Assembly (NCBI RefSeq): GCF_004681125.1
Contig: NZ_SIHO01000002.1
Span: forward strand, 372,001-436,000
Origin: Glacieibacterium arshaanense
GTDB lineage: Bacteria > Pseudomonadota > Alphaproteobacteria > Sphingomonadales > Sphingomonadaceae
DNA length: 64,000 nt
Direction of reading: 5' to 3'
A model generated the notes under the pieces. It saw nothing but the letters and a program-made list of their open reading frames with translations, was not told where the DNA came from and did not search any database. The number at the start of each line of letters is the position of its first letter. Position 1 is the first letter of the stretch. Shown here piece by piece: positions 9,868 through 18,405 of the stretch. Position numbers and translations under genes: made by a program.

Positions 9868-9914
9868 GGGCCTCCGGCGGGCAGGGCCTTGGCCCTGCAC
9901 CCGATTTTTGGGGT
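9868..9914. repeat. Half copy of the GCCTCCGGCGGGCAGG palindromic family
   Basis: Left half of the window's main repeat: GCCTCCGGCGGGCAGG followed by a small hairpin (GCAGGGCC-TT-GGCCCTGC) and CACCC. It starts 6 nt after the gdhB stop. The right half is missing and is replaced by the sequence leading to a different inverted repeat at 9956. Confidence 0.8.
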
Positions 9915-9955
9915 GCGCCTTCTCAACGCGTGCATCCTTGAACCAAACTCCACCG

Positions 9956-10027
9956 CGCTCATCCCGAGCGAAGTCGAGGGACACGCCCAGCGGTGGGTTT
10001 GTCCCTCGACTTCGCTCGGGATGAGCG
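9956..10027. repeat. Perfect 27-nt inverted repeat, 18-nt loop
   Basis: Arms 9956-9982 and 10001-10027 are exact reverse complements; the core is ATCCCGAGCGAAGTCGAGGG. A very strong hairpin is possible on either strand. The core resembles intergenic repeats I recall from other sphingomonads and related alphaproteobacteria, so it is likely a dispersed family, although only one copy lies here. Confidence 0.85.
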
Positions 10028-10154
10028 GGGTTTGGTGGTGTTGAACCGGTCTAAGGCAAGGCGCACAGACACGACGAATTTCCGGCCAGCGGATATCCCC
10101 GCCCCGGTCCATCGTCCTTGGGTACTGACCCCCACCGCCACGGTGGAGATTTAT

Positions 10155-10207
10155 CCTCTTCCCGATGACGGCGTCCTTGGGAGGGTTGCTGGGTCATCGG
10201 GAAGAGG
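10155..10207. repeat. Perfect 15-nt inverted repeat, 23-nt loop
   Basis: CCTCTTCCCGATGAC at 10155-10169 is exactly complementary to 10193-10207. It is in the gene-free stretch and is not followed by a T run, so it is not an obvious terminator. A smaller palindrome CCACCG-CCA-CGGTGG lies just upstream. Confidence 0.7.
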
Positions 10208-10272
10208 CAGGCTTTGTGACGCTGATCGGGATAGCCGGGGTCGGAGGACGTTTGTGCGGTATCTTAGGCCGC

Positions 10273-10320
10273 TAGCACTAGGGTCAGCACTGGTTTCAGT
10301 ACAAAGTTTAGCACTAGGGT
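10273..10320. repeat. 12-nt direct repeat TAGCACTAGGGT, 36-nt period
   Basis: TAGCACTAGGGT occurs at 10273-10284 and again at 10309-10320; a partial AGCACT lies between at 10286. The iterated sites could be a protein-binding array or a duplication scar; neither can be decided here. Confidence 0.6.
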
Positions 10321-10515
10321 AGAGGTGTCCTCCTTGGAACACTTGGAGCTGAAGTTCCCGATCTAACAGAGCGCGGGGCTAAAAAGCGCGGCGGTGATGC
10401 GTCACGTCCGGCCAAGCAAGTGGCGATCATGGTTCCGGACAGGTTGGACGAGGAACTCCCATTCCTCGCCGCCTTGAGAGTATCACTAACCGGTTCGGTT
10501 CGTTATGTCAAGTGA
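10318..10515 (+). pseudogene. Possible remnant of a small gene
   Basis: An open stretch of 65 codons from a stop at 10315 to TGA at 10513-10515 reads plausibly as protein near its end (for example RPAKQVAIMVPDRLDEELPF), with Lys/Arg-rich then amphipathic character that vaguely suggests a ribbon-helix-helix DNA binder. There is no ATG at its beginning and no ribosome binding site, so if it was a gene it is 5'-truncated. The surrounding stretch (9862-10543) otherwise contains only repeats. Low confidence. Confidence 0.25.
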
Positions 10516-10543
10516 AATCGCGCTTAGGGCGATTTCCTTATCC

Positions 10544-11482
10544 CTAGAACGTCCCGCGCAGGTTGATGCGGAAGCCGCTGCCTTCGGGCGCGCTGGCATT
10601 GCCGGTCACCGGGCCGCCATAGGTTGCGACCACGCCGAACGCCGGTGACAGGTTGAGCCCGACAGAGACGCCGAGCCCGAGCCATTGTTTGTTGTTGTTG
10701 TCGGCGACGCCGTCGGTGGTGGTGGCGCCGCCGCTGTTGACGCCGCCGTCGAGCGAGGCCCAGAGCGCGCGGTTGAAGTTGTGCGTCAGATGCCCCTCCA
10801 TGCGGAACAGCGCCGATTGCGTGCGCCGGCCGGCGCGGAACGGCGCGTCATTGGGAGTGTACATAATGACGCTCGGGACGACTTCGATCGTCGTCAGCTT
10901 CGGTGACAGATACGAGCCGCCGAGCATCCAGCCGAACGGCATGCCGAGCCGGAACGCCCAGCGGTTGGTACCGAGGTTGAGCAGCTTGGTGTCGTCATAT
11001 TCGCCCGTCGGCGCCGTCGCCTGCGCCAGCACGCCGAGCGAGAACCCCGGCTTGTACTGGACATATTGCGCCTTGGTCAGCGCCGGTGAACCGATAACGC
11101 CGAACACCCCCATCACCGTCAGGTCGCCGAGGCCGCTGCTTTCGCCCGAACGCACCAACGTGTTGCCGAACGGGCCGCCGAGCGTCACCTGGCCCTTAAC
11201 GCGGCCAAACGGCATCGCCACGACGAGGCCCGCGGCATTGCCGCCGATGGCGACGGTACGGGTGTATTGCAGCACGCCGACGTCGACGCTGCCGTCGAGG
11301 CCCTTGATCGCCGTCGACGGGTCGAGCGAGCTGTTCGAATCCTCGAAAATGCCGATCAGGTTGAAATTGTTGCTGCCGACCGGCAGCGGGAAATAGGCGC
11401 GCGGCCCGTCATCAATCGCCAGCGCCGGCACTGCGATACCCGCCAGCGTGGCGAGCGCCACCATCTTCATCCATCGACGCAT
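10544..11482 (-). CDS. Outer-membrane channel protein, phenol/MetA-degradation transporter type
   Basis: 312 aa. Signal peptide at residues 1-22 ending VPALA, then a mature region rich in alternating strands and Gly/Asn turns and a terminal Phe (RGTF), as in outer-membrane beta-barrels. The overall pattern matches the transporter family found in aromatic-degradation clusters (Phenol_MetA_deg), but no substrate can be inferred. ATG 11482 is preceded by AGGGGA; the longer frame to 11533 has no such site. Divergent from the Crp/Fnr gene at 11591, which may regulate it. A GAAATCGC/GCGATTTC hairpin at about 10514-10538 follows its stop. Confidence 0.72.
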   Translation of the reverse strand: MRRWMKMVALATLAGIAVPALAIDDGPRAYFPLPVGSNNFNLIGIFEDSNSSLDPSTAIKGLDGSVDVGVLQYTRTVAIGGNAAGLVVAMPFGRVKGQVTLGGPFGNTLVRSGESSGLGDLTVMGVFGVIGSPALTKAQYVQYKPGFSLGVLAQATAPTGEYDDTKLLNLGTNRWAFRLGMPFGWMLGGSYLSPKLTTIEVVPSVIMYTPNDAPFRAGRRTQSALFRMEGHLTHNFNRALWASLDGGVNSGGATTTDGVADNNNKQWLGLGVSVGLNLSPAFGVVATYGGPVTGNASAPEGSGFRINLRGTF

Positions 11483-11590
11483 TGCAGAATTCCCCTGAGT
11501 TTGTACGCGATTCCTAACGAGGTGCGGCGCCAACTACTGACAAGAATTGTTCAATTGTCGCGGCCACCGGACATTGCCATAAACCCTGAA

Positions 11591-12289
11591 ATGACGAGTC
11601 GCGAACAAGCCGCCAGCACCCTGATTTCCACTACCGGCTGGCTGGGCGGCTGCGCGCCGGCGTTCCGCGATTGGATGGTCGCCAACACCCAGTGGCGCGT
11701 CTATGCCCCGGGCGAGGGGCTGACACACGCCGGCGATGCCGATGGCGCCGTTTACTGCGTCGGCGACGGCCAGGTGCACTTCGTCACCGGAATCGGCATG
11801 GCCGATGTCGGCACGGCATTTTTCGGCCTGCCCGGTGGCTGGTGGGGCCATGCGCCGCTACTCGGCGGCGTCTACATCGGCTCGGCAGTTGCAACCACCG
11901 ATTCTTTGTGCGGCGCTGTGCGGCTGCAGGCGCTGCGCGCCCGGCTGGCAGCGCACCCCGGCGACTGGGAGCAGATCGCGCTGGTGATATCGGATCAGTT
12001 CGTCATGGCGGTCGGCGCGCATGCCGACATGCTGATCGGCGACAGCCGGCGCCGCGTTGCGGCGACAATCCTGCGCCTTGGCGGCTGGCGACACCGGCGC
12101 TACCGCCTTTCGCCGCCTGACGCCTTCATCTGCACGCAGGAGCACCTCGCCGGCGCCTGCGCCTTCAGCCGCAACACCGTCGGCAAGGTGGTGCGCGGGT
12201 TGGAGGCCGAGGGGCTGATCGATACACGCTACGGCCGCATCGCGATTCTCGACGCCAAGCGCCTGCGCAAGGCCGCCGAAGCCGACTGA
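11591..12289 (+). CDS. Crp/Fnr family transcriptional regulator
   Basis: 232 aa. N-terminal cyclic-nucleotide-binding-like beta-barrel (about 20-115), dimerisation helix, and a C-terminal winged helix with EHLAGACAFSRNTVGKVVRGLEAEGLI near 185-211 as the recognition segment. There is no cysteine set for an iron-sulfur cluster of the FNR type. ATG 11591 is chosen; the longer frame from 11267 is antisense to the outer-membrane gene. The 108-bp gap between these divergent genes probably holds its operator, but I see no clear CRP/FNR half-site pair. Confidence 0.85.
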   Translation: MTSREQAASTLISTTGWLGGCAPAFRDWMVANTQWRVYAPGEGLTHAGDADGAVYCVGDGQVHFVTGIGMADVGTAFFGLPGGWWGHAPLLGGVYIGSAVATTDSLCGAVRLQALRARLAAHPGDWEQIALVISDQFVMAVGAHADMLIGDSRRRVAATILRLGGWRHRRYRLSPPDAFICTQEHLAGACAFSRNTVGKVVRGLEAEGLIDTRYGRIAILDAKRLRKAAEAD

Positions 12290-12356
12290 GTCTTTGCAGG
12301 CACCGCCTGCGATGCGCTAGGGAGGCGGCGCGCCGTTGCTGGCGCTGGAGAAGATG

Positions 12357-12671
12357 ATGAGCGACCAGCCCGGCGATGATGATTTCGTCTATGACGAAGC
12401 CAGCGGCGAGTGGATCAGCGGTGCTGAAGCTGCGGCCAAGGCGTCGACCGCGGGCCAGGTCGAAGTGCGCGATTCGGTCGGCAATCTGCTGGCGGACGGT
12501 GACAGCGTGACGCTGATCAAGGACCTCACCGTCAAGGGCGCCGGGCAGACGCTGCGCCGCGGCACCGTCATCAAGTCGATCCGGCTGACCGGTGACGACC
12601 AGGAAATCGACTGCCGCTACGAAGGCATCAAGGGGTTGGTGCTGCGCGCCGAGTTCGTCAAGAAGCGCTAG
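12357..12671 (+). CDS. PhnA-domain protein
   Basis: 104 aa protein whose C-terminal two thirds (about 38-104: VEVRDSVGNLLADGDSVTLIKDL... IKGLVLRAEFVKKR) matches the PhnA/YjdM C-terminal domain. The usual N-terminal zinc ribbon is absent; instead there is an acidic leader ending FVYDEASGEW. Despite the historical name there is no good evidence that this family acts on phosphonates. Two tandem ATGs; 12357 has the better spacing from GGAG at 12347. Confidence 0.8.
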   Translation: MSDQPGDDDFVYDEASGEWISGAEAAAKASTAGQVEVRDSVGNLLADGDSVTLIKDLTVKGAGQTLRRGTVIKSIRLTGDDQEIDCRYEGIKGLVLRAEFVKKR

Positions 12672-12767
12672 TGACCCGAACGTTTTGGCAACTTTGCTGC
12701 AATGCAGCAGTTGCCGCGCGGGCCGCGCTTGCCTAGGAGTGACGCCAGTCATTCAGGAGAGCTAGGC

Positions 12768-13637
12768 GTGCAGACAATCGGCGTTATCGGTGCGGGTTTG
12801 ATGGGCAACGGCATCGCGCATGTCGCGGCTGCATCGGGCTACAAGGTCATTTTGTCGGATGTGTCGAGCGACCGCACCGAGGCCGCCAAGGCGACCATCG
12901 CCAAAAATCTGGCGCGGGGGCTGACCAAGGGCACCATCGACGAGGCGACGATTGCGGCGATTCTGGCGCGCATCACGTTGACCACCGACACCGCGGCGTT
13001 CGTCGCGGCCGATCTGGTCATCGAGGCGGCGACCGAGAACGAGGCCATCAAGGTCAAGATCTTCGCCGAACTGTCGCCCAAGCTGCGTGCCGAAACCTTG
13101 CTCGCCACCAACACCTCGTCGATTTCGATTACCCGGCTGGCGGCGGCGACCGACCGTCCCGACCGCTTCACCGGGCTGCACTTCTTCAACCCGGTGCCGG
13201 TGATGCAACTCATCGAAATCATCCCCGGCCTCGCCACCAGCGCCGAAACTACTGCCGCGATGCACCGTTTCGTGGCGGCGCTCGGCAAGACCGGCATCGA
13301 ATCCGAAGACCGGCCGGCGTTCATCGTCAACCGCATCCTGTGCCCGATGCTCAACGAGGCGATCTTCGCGCTTGGTGACGGGCTGGGCTCGGTTGTCGAT
13401 ATCGACATGGGCATGAAGCTCGGCGCCAACCACCCGATGGGACCGCTGGCGCTCGCCGATTTCGTCGGGCTCGATACGCTGTTCAGCATCCTGCAGGTCA
13501 TGCAGGCAACGACCGGCGATTCGAAGTATCGTCCGGCACCGCTGCTGGTGAAGTACGTCGAAGCCGGCTGGCTCGGCCGCAAATCGGGCCGCGGTTTCTA
13601 CGACTACAGCGGCGAAGCGCCGGTGCCGACGCGGTGA
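12768..13637 (+). CDS. hbd: 3-hydroxybutyryl-CoA dehydrogenase
   Basis: Reversible NAD(P)-dependent oxidation of 3-hydroxyacyl-CoA, in butyrate/PHB or beta-oxidation metabolism. 289 aa, the usual length for the stand-alone enzyme. Seen: dinucleotide motif GAGLMGNGIAH at 8-18, ATENEA near 85, NTSSISIT near 112, the HFFNPVPVMQLIEI active-site segment near 138-151 and a C-terminal domain with NHPMGPLALADFVGLD. GTG 12768 is chosen because AGGAGA precedes it by 7 nt and it gives the family N-terminus. Overlaps the next gene as GTGA. Confidence 0.93.
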   Translation: MQTIGVIGAGLMGNGIAHVAAASGYKVILSDVSSDRTEAAKATIAKNLARGLTKGTIDEATIAAILARITLTTDTAAFVAADLVIEAATENEAIKVKIFAELSPKLRAETLLATNTSSISITRLAAATDRPDRFTGLHFFNPVPVMQLIEIIPGLATSAETTAAMHRFVAALGKTGIESEDRPAFIVNRILCPMLNEAIFALGDGLGSVVDIDMGMKLGANHPMGPLALADFVGLDTLFSILQVMQATTGDSKYRPAPLLVKYVEAGWLGRKSGRGFYDYSGEAPVPTR

Positions 13638-14029
13638 ATTTTCGCCCGGCCACGGCGGGGACGATCGGCGCGGTGCTGGCGCTGGCGACGCTGCCGCTGC
13701 ACCTGCTGGTGACGCATGCAACATCGGTGGTGCTGGCGGCGCTGGCCGTATCGGCGGTCGGCGCGATCTATATCGGCTTTGCGCTGCGCGACGGTCGGGG
13801 GCGCAACATCGGTATCGAATGCGTCGTCGGCATGTTGTTTTTCGCGGCGGGCGCGCTCGGGCTGCTCGTCACGCCCTGGGCAATTCCGGCGGCGTTCGTC
13901 GCGCACGGGCTGTGGGACGCCGCGCACCACCGCCTTGTCGATACGCAGATGCCGCGCTGGTATATTCCGTTCTGCGCCGTCTATGACTTCGTGTTCACGG
14001 CCGGGCTGACGCTGATCTGGTGGCGCTGA
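13634..14029 (+). CDS. Small integral membrane protein, unknown function
   Basis: 131 aa with four hydrophobic helices (about 8-30, 33-52, 60-95, 108-130) and a conserved-looking AAFVAHGLWDAAHHR loop near 86-100, which recalls the DUF6010-type family. GTG start overlaps the hbd stop (GTGA) and its own stop overlaps the next start (TGATG), so it is translated as part of an hbd-led unit. No function can be inferred. Confidence 0.72.
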   Translation: MNFRPATAGTIGAVLALATLPLHLLVTHATSVVLAALAVSAVGAIYIGFALRDGRGRNIGIECVVGMLFFAAGALGLLVTPWAIPAAFVAHGLWDAAHHRLVDTQMPRWYIPFCAVYDFVFTAGLTLIWWR

Positions 14030-14493
14030 TGCAGCTGGTTTTCACCAAGGGCGCCGGCAAGTTCGACCGGCTTGAACTGCGCCGCGCCGACGGCACGACC
14101 GAAAGCATCGACTGCCCCAAGCAGGGCATCATCCCGCACGACATGGTGCATTTTGCCGTCGAGGCTGAAGTTGTCGGCGTGGGGTTCCTCGGCAATCTCG
14201 CGGCGGGCGGCGGTGCGGACTTCGGTGCCGCCGATGACCCGCACGCGCGTGCCGTCGAGCGGCTCGTCGAAACCGTGCAGGCCGAAGCCTGGGCGGGGGC
14301 GCCGACGCCCGATGCCGAATTTCTCGACCTGTACCGGCTGACCTGCGACGCGCGCGGCGACCAGCCGCTCGACCTTGACGCTGCGGCGCTGGCGGCCATA
14401 CGCGCCCGGTTGGCGGCGCTTACTGCAGCGTGGCAGGCGGTGGCGGTGGGCAACAGCCTGACGCTCAGCCTTGACGTTCCGACACGCGGATAA
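14029..14493 (+). CDS. Unknown soluble protein
   Basis: 154 aa, no signal peptide, no recognised domain. Seen: an N-terminal beta-rich half (FTKGAGKFDRLELRRADGTTESIDCPKQGIIPHDMVHFAVE) and a helical C-terminal half. ATG 14029 overlaps the preceding stop as TGATG; GTG 14020 is the alternative. Its last 29 bp overlap the convergent DUF3052 gene. Confidence 0.7.
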   Translation: MQLVFTKGAGKFDRLELRRADGTTESIDCPKQGIIPHDMVHFAVEAEVVGVGFLGNLAAGGGADFGAADDPHARAVERLVETVQAEAWAGAPTPDAEFLDLYRLTCDARGDQPLDLDAAALAAIRARLAALTAAWQAVAVGNSLTLSLDVPTRG

Positions 14494-14887
14494 CCAACTT
14501 CAGCCCCGACCACACGGCGTCGACCGCACAGACCTTCACGTCGACAAACCCCAGCGGCAGCGCGATCGCGCGGATGGTGTCTTCGGTGATGTCGGTCGGG
14601 ACTTTCGACGCCTTTTTGGGCCATGACACCCAGATCATGCCCTTGGGCGCGAGCTCGCCGCGCAGCCGCACCAGCAGCGTCTCAAGCTCGACGCGACGGT
14701 CGCAAAACAAATGCACCATGTCCCACGGCGGGGCGCCGTCAGGCGGCGGCGCGCCGTCGTCGATCTCCGCCGCGACGCCGGCGGGCATGGCATGGCGCAG
14801 CGTGCGCTGGCCCGACGCGACCCCGAGTTTGCGGCGCAGCGGCATGCCCGAATAGCCCGCGGGGGCGGGCGCGCTAGTGATTGCCAT
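14465..14887 (-). CDS. DUF3052 family protein
   Basis: 140 aa, with the compact pattern of DUF3052 proteins: [13 protein letters not shown] at 12-24, a middle [18 protein letters not shown] segment, and [39 protein letters not shown] near the end. The fold is methyltransferase-like in appearance but lacks a clear SAM glycine loop; function is unknown. ATG 14887, 27 bp from divergent argB. The frame continues far upstream as a shadow of argB and is not coding there. Confidence 0.85.
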   Translation of the reverse strand: MAITSAPAPAGYSGMPLRRKLGVASGQRTLRHAMPAGVAAEIDDGAPPPDGAPPWDMVHLFCDRRVELETLLVRLRGELAPKGMIWVSWPKKASKVPTDITEDTIRAIALPLGFVDVKVCAVDAVWSGLKLVIRVSERQG

Positions 14888-14914
14888 CTCCGTCTCCCGC
14901 CCTATAGGGGGTGC

Positions 14915-15811
14915 ATGAGCAATGCCCCGCACCCCGACCTGCTGGTCAAGACCGAGACGCTGATCGAGGCGTTGCCGTATCTGCAACGCTATGCCGGCAA
15001 GACGTTTGTCGTCAAATACGGCGGCCATGCGATGGGCGACCCCGAACTGGCACGCGATTTCGCCGAAGATATCGTGCTGTTGAAGGCGGTCGGTATCAAC
15101 CCCGTCGTTGTGCACGGCGGCGGCCCGCAGATCGGTGCGATGCTCAAGCGCCTCGAGATCAAGAGCGAGTTCATCGACGGGCTGCGCGTCACCGACGCCG
15201 CGACTGCCGAAGTCGCCGAAATGGTGCTGTCGGGCGCGATCAACAAGGAACTCGTCGCCTGGATCAATGCAGCGGGCGGCAAGGCGGTTGGTATTTCGGG
15301 CAAGGACGCCAACCTCGTCACCGCCACCAAGGTGACGCGCACCAAGCGCGATCCTGACAGCCTGATCGAACAGGTCGTCGATCTGGGCTTTGTCGGCGAA
15401 CCCGAAACCATCGACCGCACCGTCATCGACGTGCTGACCGCCGCCAACATCGTGCCGGTCATTGCCCCCGTCGGCGTCGGCGCCGACGGCCACACCTACA
15501 ACATCAACGCCGACACGATGGCGGGCGCGATTGCCGCCGCGATCGGCGCGGCGCGGTTGTTCCTGCTCACCGATGTCGCCGGCGTGCTCGGCAAGGACGG
15601 TGTCTTGCTCACCGACCTGACGCCGCCGATGATCGAGACGCTGGTCGCCGACGGCACGATTTCCGGCGGCATGATCCCCAAGATCGAAACCTGCGTCGGC
15701 GCGGTGCAAGGCGGTGTCGACGCCGCGGTCATCCTCGATGGCCGCATCCCGCACGCCATGCTGCTCGAAATCTTCACCCGCGCGGGTGTGGGCACGCTTG
15801 TCCACGCGTAG
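14915..15811 (+). CDS. argB: Acetylglutamate kinase
   Basis: Second step of arginine synthesis: ATP-dependent phosphorylation of N-acetyl-L-glutamate. 298 aa, family length. Seen: KYGGHAMGD near 30-38, [17 protein letters not shown] near 64-80, [16 protein letters not shown] near 195-210 and the C-terminal [18 protein letters not shown] regulatory/ATP segment. ATG 14915 gives the normal N-terminus. It heads a dense unit whose next gene starts inside its 3' end, but those genes have no visible link to arginine synthesis. Confidence 0.97.
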   Translation: MSNAPHPDLLVKTETLIEALPYLQRYAGKTFVVKYGGHAMGDPELARDFAEDIVLLKAVGINPVVVHGGGPQIGAMLKRLEIKSEFIDGLRVTDAATAEVAEMVLSGAINKELVAWINAAGGKAVGISGKDANLVTATKVTRTKRDPDSLIEQVVDLGFVGEPETIDRTVIDVLTAANIVPVIAPVGVGADGHTYNINADTMAGAIAAAIGAARLFLLTDVAGVLGKDGVLLTDLTPPMIETLVADGTISGGMIPKIETCVGAVQGGVDAAVILDGRIPHAMLLEIFTRAGVGTLVHA

Positions 15812-16874
15812 CCGCGTAACACGGTTCCGCAGCCTCGACGCCATGCGCGGCGTGGCCGCGATCGGCGTCGCGCTGATGCACTGGGCGAAAGTTGCCGGGA
15901 CGAGCTGGCTGCCGAGCGGCTATCTTGCCGTCGACATGTTCTTCGCATTGAGTGGCTTCGTCATCGCCCACGCCTATGACCAGCGCATTGCCGCCGGGCT
16001 CGGCGCGAGGCGCTTCATGGCGATGCGCTTCATCCGGCTCTATCCGCTCTATCTGCTCGGCACCTTGGTGTCGGTGGCGATGGTGGCGACCGGCCTCGAT
16101 ACCAGCTGGAGCGCCGCCGGTTTCCGGCTGGCGCTGGTGTTCGCGCTGCTGATGCTGCCGATGCCGATGCCCGGCGGCGAGCCCGTCGATGACCATGGCA
16201 CGCTGTATCCGCTCAACGATCCGGCATGGTCGCTGCTGTTCGAACTGATCGCCAACCTTGGCTTCGTGCTGATCCACCGCTGGCTGTCGACACGCGTGCT
16301 GCTGCTGATTCTCGGCGTCGCCGCCGTGGCGCTGCTGGTATCGACGCAGCAGCAGCAGAGCATGGAGCGTGGTTGGGCCTGGGACGGTTTCGGCGTCGCC
16401 AGCGCGCGCGTGGCGTTCTCGTTCCCGCTCGGCGTACTGGTCTATCGGCGCTTCCGCGATGGCGTGCTGCTGCGCTGGCGCGTGCCGGTGTGGGTGATCC
16501 TGGCGGTCATCATCGCGGTGATGGCGATGCCGGCCGAAGGCCTGCCGTATGAGGCGGCACGCGATGTCGCCGTCGTGCTGCTGGTGTTGCCGGTGCTGCT
16601 GGTGCTCGGCGTCAATGCGGCCGAGGTGCCCGCGACGGCTCCGCTGTTCGACTGGCTGGGGGAGATTTCCTACCCGCTTTACGCTGTCCACGGCCCGTTG
16701 ATGGCGCTGGTCGCGGCGCTCGCTGCCAAGCACGGCCTCGACGGCGAGGCGGTGCCGTCAGCGCCGTTGCTCGTGCTGCTGGTGCTGCTGATTGCGCTGT
16801 GCCGGCCGCTCAGCCGCTGGTTCGACAGTCCGGCGCGGCGCTGGTTGACCGTCCGGCTGGGTCTGGGGAGATGA
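15798..16874 (+). CDS. Acyltransferase 3 family membrane protein (OafA/YrhL type)
   Basis: Integral membrane O-acyltransferase, about 358 aa, ten or so hydrophobic helices. The N-terminal signature [20 protein letters not shown] (about 10-29) with the conserved Arg and His is clear. The family acetylates surface sugars, lipids or peptidoglycan; the substrate here is unknown. Start uncertain: TTG 15798 or GTG 15786, both inside the argB 3' end; no ATG precedes the signature. Ends with ATGA into the GNAT gene. Confidence 0.85.
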   Translation: MSTRSRVTRFRSLDAMRGVAAIGVALMHWAKVAGTSWLPSGYLAVDMFFALSGFVIAHAYDQRIAAGLGARRFMAMRFIRLYPLYLLGTLVSVAMVATGLDTSWSAAGFRLALVFALLMLPMPMPGGEPVDDHGTLYPLNDPAWSLLFELIANLGFVLIHRWLSTRVLLLILGVAAVALLVSTQQQQSMERGWAWDGFGVASARVAFSFPLGVLVYRRFRDGVLLRWRVPVWVILAVIIAVMAMPAEGLPYEAARDVAVVLLVLPVLLVLGVNAAEVPATAPLFDWLGEISYPLYAVHGPLMALVAALAAKHGLDGEAVPSAPLLVLLVLLIALCRPLSRWFDSPARRWLTVRLGLGR

Positions 16875-17371
16875 TCCGCCTCGCACGTCGCGCCGACCTG
16901 CCGTTTCTTGCCGATATCCAACTGTCGGCGGGCGAGCTGTTTCGCGGCACGCACATGGATTTCGCCGCCGACCACCCGCCGACGCCGCTCGCCGATTTCG
17001 AAGCGGCTTGCGCCGATGCGACACTGTGGGTCAGCGACGACGCCGGGCGGTGCAACGGGCTGTTGCTCGCCGAAGCCAGCCGCGACGACCTCCACATTCT
17101 CGAGCTGTCGGTGGCGGCGATCGCACAACGGCGCGGCATCGGGAGCGCGCTGCTGGCGGCAGCGATTGCCGGCGCGCGCGGGCGCGGACTGGCGAGCCTG
17201 ACGCTGACCACCGACCGCACGCTGCCGTGGAACGCACCCTTCTATGCACGCAACGGCTTTGCCATGCTGACGCCGGAAACCACGCCGGCCTGGCTGCGCG
17301 CTATTTTGCGCCACGAGGCCCAGGCCGGGTTGAAACCTGAATGGCGTTGCGCCATGCGGCTCAACCTATGA
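16871..17371 (+). CDS. GNAT family N-acetyltransferase
   Basis: 166 aa acetyl-CoA-dependent acyltransferase. The acetyl-CoA loop QRRGIGSALL is at about 96-105, preceded by the LSV(A) strand and followed by the FYARNGF motif near 125-131. ATG overlaps the acyltransferase stop (ATGA), and its own stop overlaps the next start (ATGA). Substrate unknown. Confidence 0.85.
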   Translation: MIRLARRADLPFLADIQLSAGELFRGTHMDFAADHPPTPLADFEAACADATLWVSDDAGRCNGLLLAEASRDDLHILELSVAAIAQRRGIGSALLAAAIAGARGRGLASLTLTTDRTLPWNAPFYARNGFAMLTPETTPAWLRAILRHEAQAGLKPEWRCAMRLNL

Positions 17372-18396
17372 GTTTCCGTGATGCCACCATCCCGCAGGAT
17401 TGGCCGCGCCTGGCCGATTGGCTGGGTGCGGCGGGGCACCGGCTCGACCTTGATACGCCGCCGCGCCAGTTCGCCGGCGGGCTCGCCAACCTCAACTATC
17501 TGGTGAGCCTCGACGGTGCCCCCGCGGTGCTGCGCCGCCCGCCGCCGGGGCCGGCTGCCGAGGGCGCCAACGACATGGCACGCGAATGGCGCGTGCTGTC
17601 GCGACTCAACGCCGGCTTCCCCTTGGCACCGCGCGGCATCGCGTTCTGCGAGGATGTGGCGGTACTCGGCGCGCCGTTCCAGCTCATCGAATACCGCCCC
17701 GGCATCGCCATCGGTGGTAGCCTGCCTGCCGGACTGCCCGCCGACGCCCCCGCAAGGCTGACCAGCGCGCTGATCGCCGCGATGGCCGCGCTGCATGGGC
17801 TCGACCCGGCCAGCGTCGGACTCGAAGGGCTGGGCAAGCCGACGGGTTTCCTCGGCCGTCAGGTCGAAGGCTGGGCGCGCCGTGCCGCTGCCGTCTGGCC
17901 CGACGGCGATGCGCCCGCCAGCGTCGCGCACATCGTTGCATGGCTGCGCGCCAACCTGCCGGCCGATGCGCCTGCATCACTGATCCACAGTGACTTCAAG
18001 TTCGACAACATGCTCGTCGATTCGGCCACGCTCGAAGCGAAAGCCGTCATCGACTGGGACATGGCGACGCTCGGCGATCCACTGTTCGATCTCGGCGTGC
18101 TGCTGTCGTACTGGATCGAGCCCGGCGACCCGCAGGCGTTGCACGCGCTGGCGCAAGTCCCGTCGCTCGAACCCGGCTTCCCGACGCGCGCCGAAGTTGC
18201 CGCCGCCTATTTTGCCGCCAGCGGGCGGGCGCCGGTGCCGCTCGATTTTCATCTGGCGCTGGCACGTTTCCGGCTGGCGGTGGCGTGGATGCAGCTTTAT
18301 CGACGCTGGCAGGCGGGTGCCGTGCACGGCAACCGCTATTTGGATTTTGAAAAACTGGCGCTGGCGATTCTGGGCCATGTCGCTGCAACCTTGTGA
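17368..18396 (+). CDS. Phosphotransferase of the ACAD10/LvaA type (APH fold), likely acts on hydroxyacyl-CoA
   Basis: 342 aa kinase of the aminoglycoside phosphotransferase fold. Seen: FAGGLANLNYLV near 31-42 (P-loop-like), catalytic loop LIHSDFKFDNMLVD near 206-219 and metal-binding IDWDMATLGDPLFDLG near 227-242. In this subgroup (human ACAD10/11 kinase domain, Pseudomonas LvaA) the known reaction is phosphorylation of the hydroxyl of 4-hydroxyacyl-CoA. The acyl-CoA dehydrogenase that normally follows is 9 bp downstream. The call of substrate class is inference from that pairing, not from residues. Confidence 0.85.
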   Translation: MSFRDATIPQDWPRLADWLGAAGHRLDLDTPPRQFAGGLANLNYLVSLDGAPAVLRRPPPGPAAEGANDMAREWRVLSRLNAGFPLAPRGIAFCEDVAVLGAPFQLIEYRPGIAIGGSLPAGLPADAPARLTSALIAAMAALHGLDPASVGLEGLGKPTGFLGRQVEGWARRAAAVWPDGDAPASVAHIVAWLRANLPADAPASLIHSDFKFDNMLVDSATLEAKAVIDWDMATLGDPLFDLGVLLSYWIEPGDPQALHALAQVPSLEPGFPTRAEVAAAYFAASGRAPVPLDFHLALARFRLAVAWMQLYRRWQAGAVHGNRYLDFEKLALAILGHVAATL

Positions 18397-18405
18397 GGAC
18401 GAACG

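Noticed and set aside
14888-15844. Upstream extension of the DUF3052 frame
   Set aside because: Antisense to argB; the DUF3052 similarity starts at the ATG at 14887.
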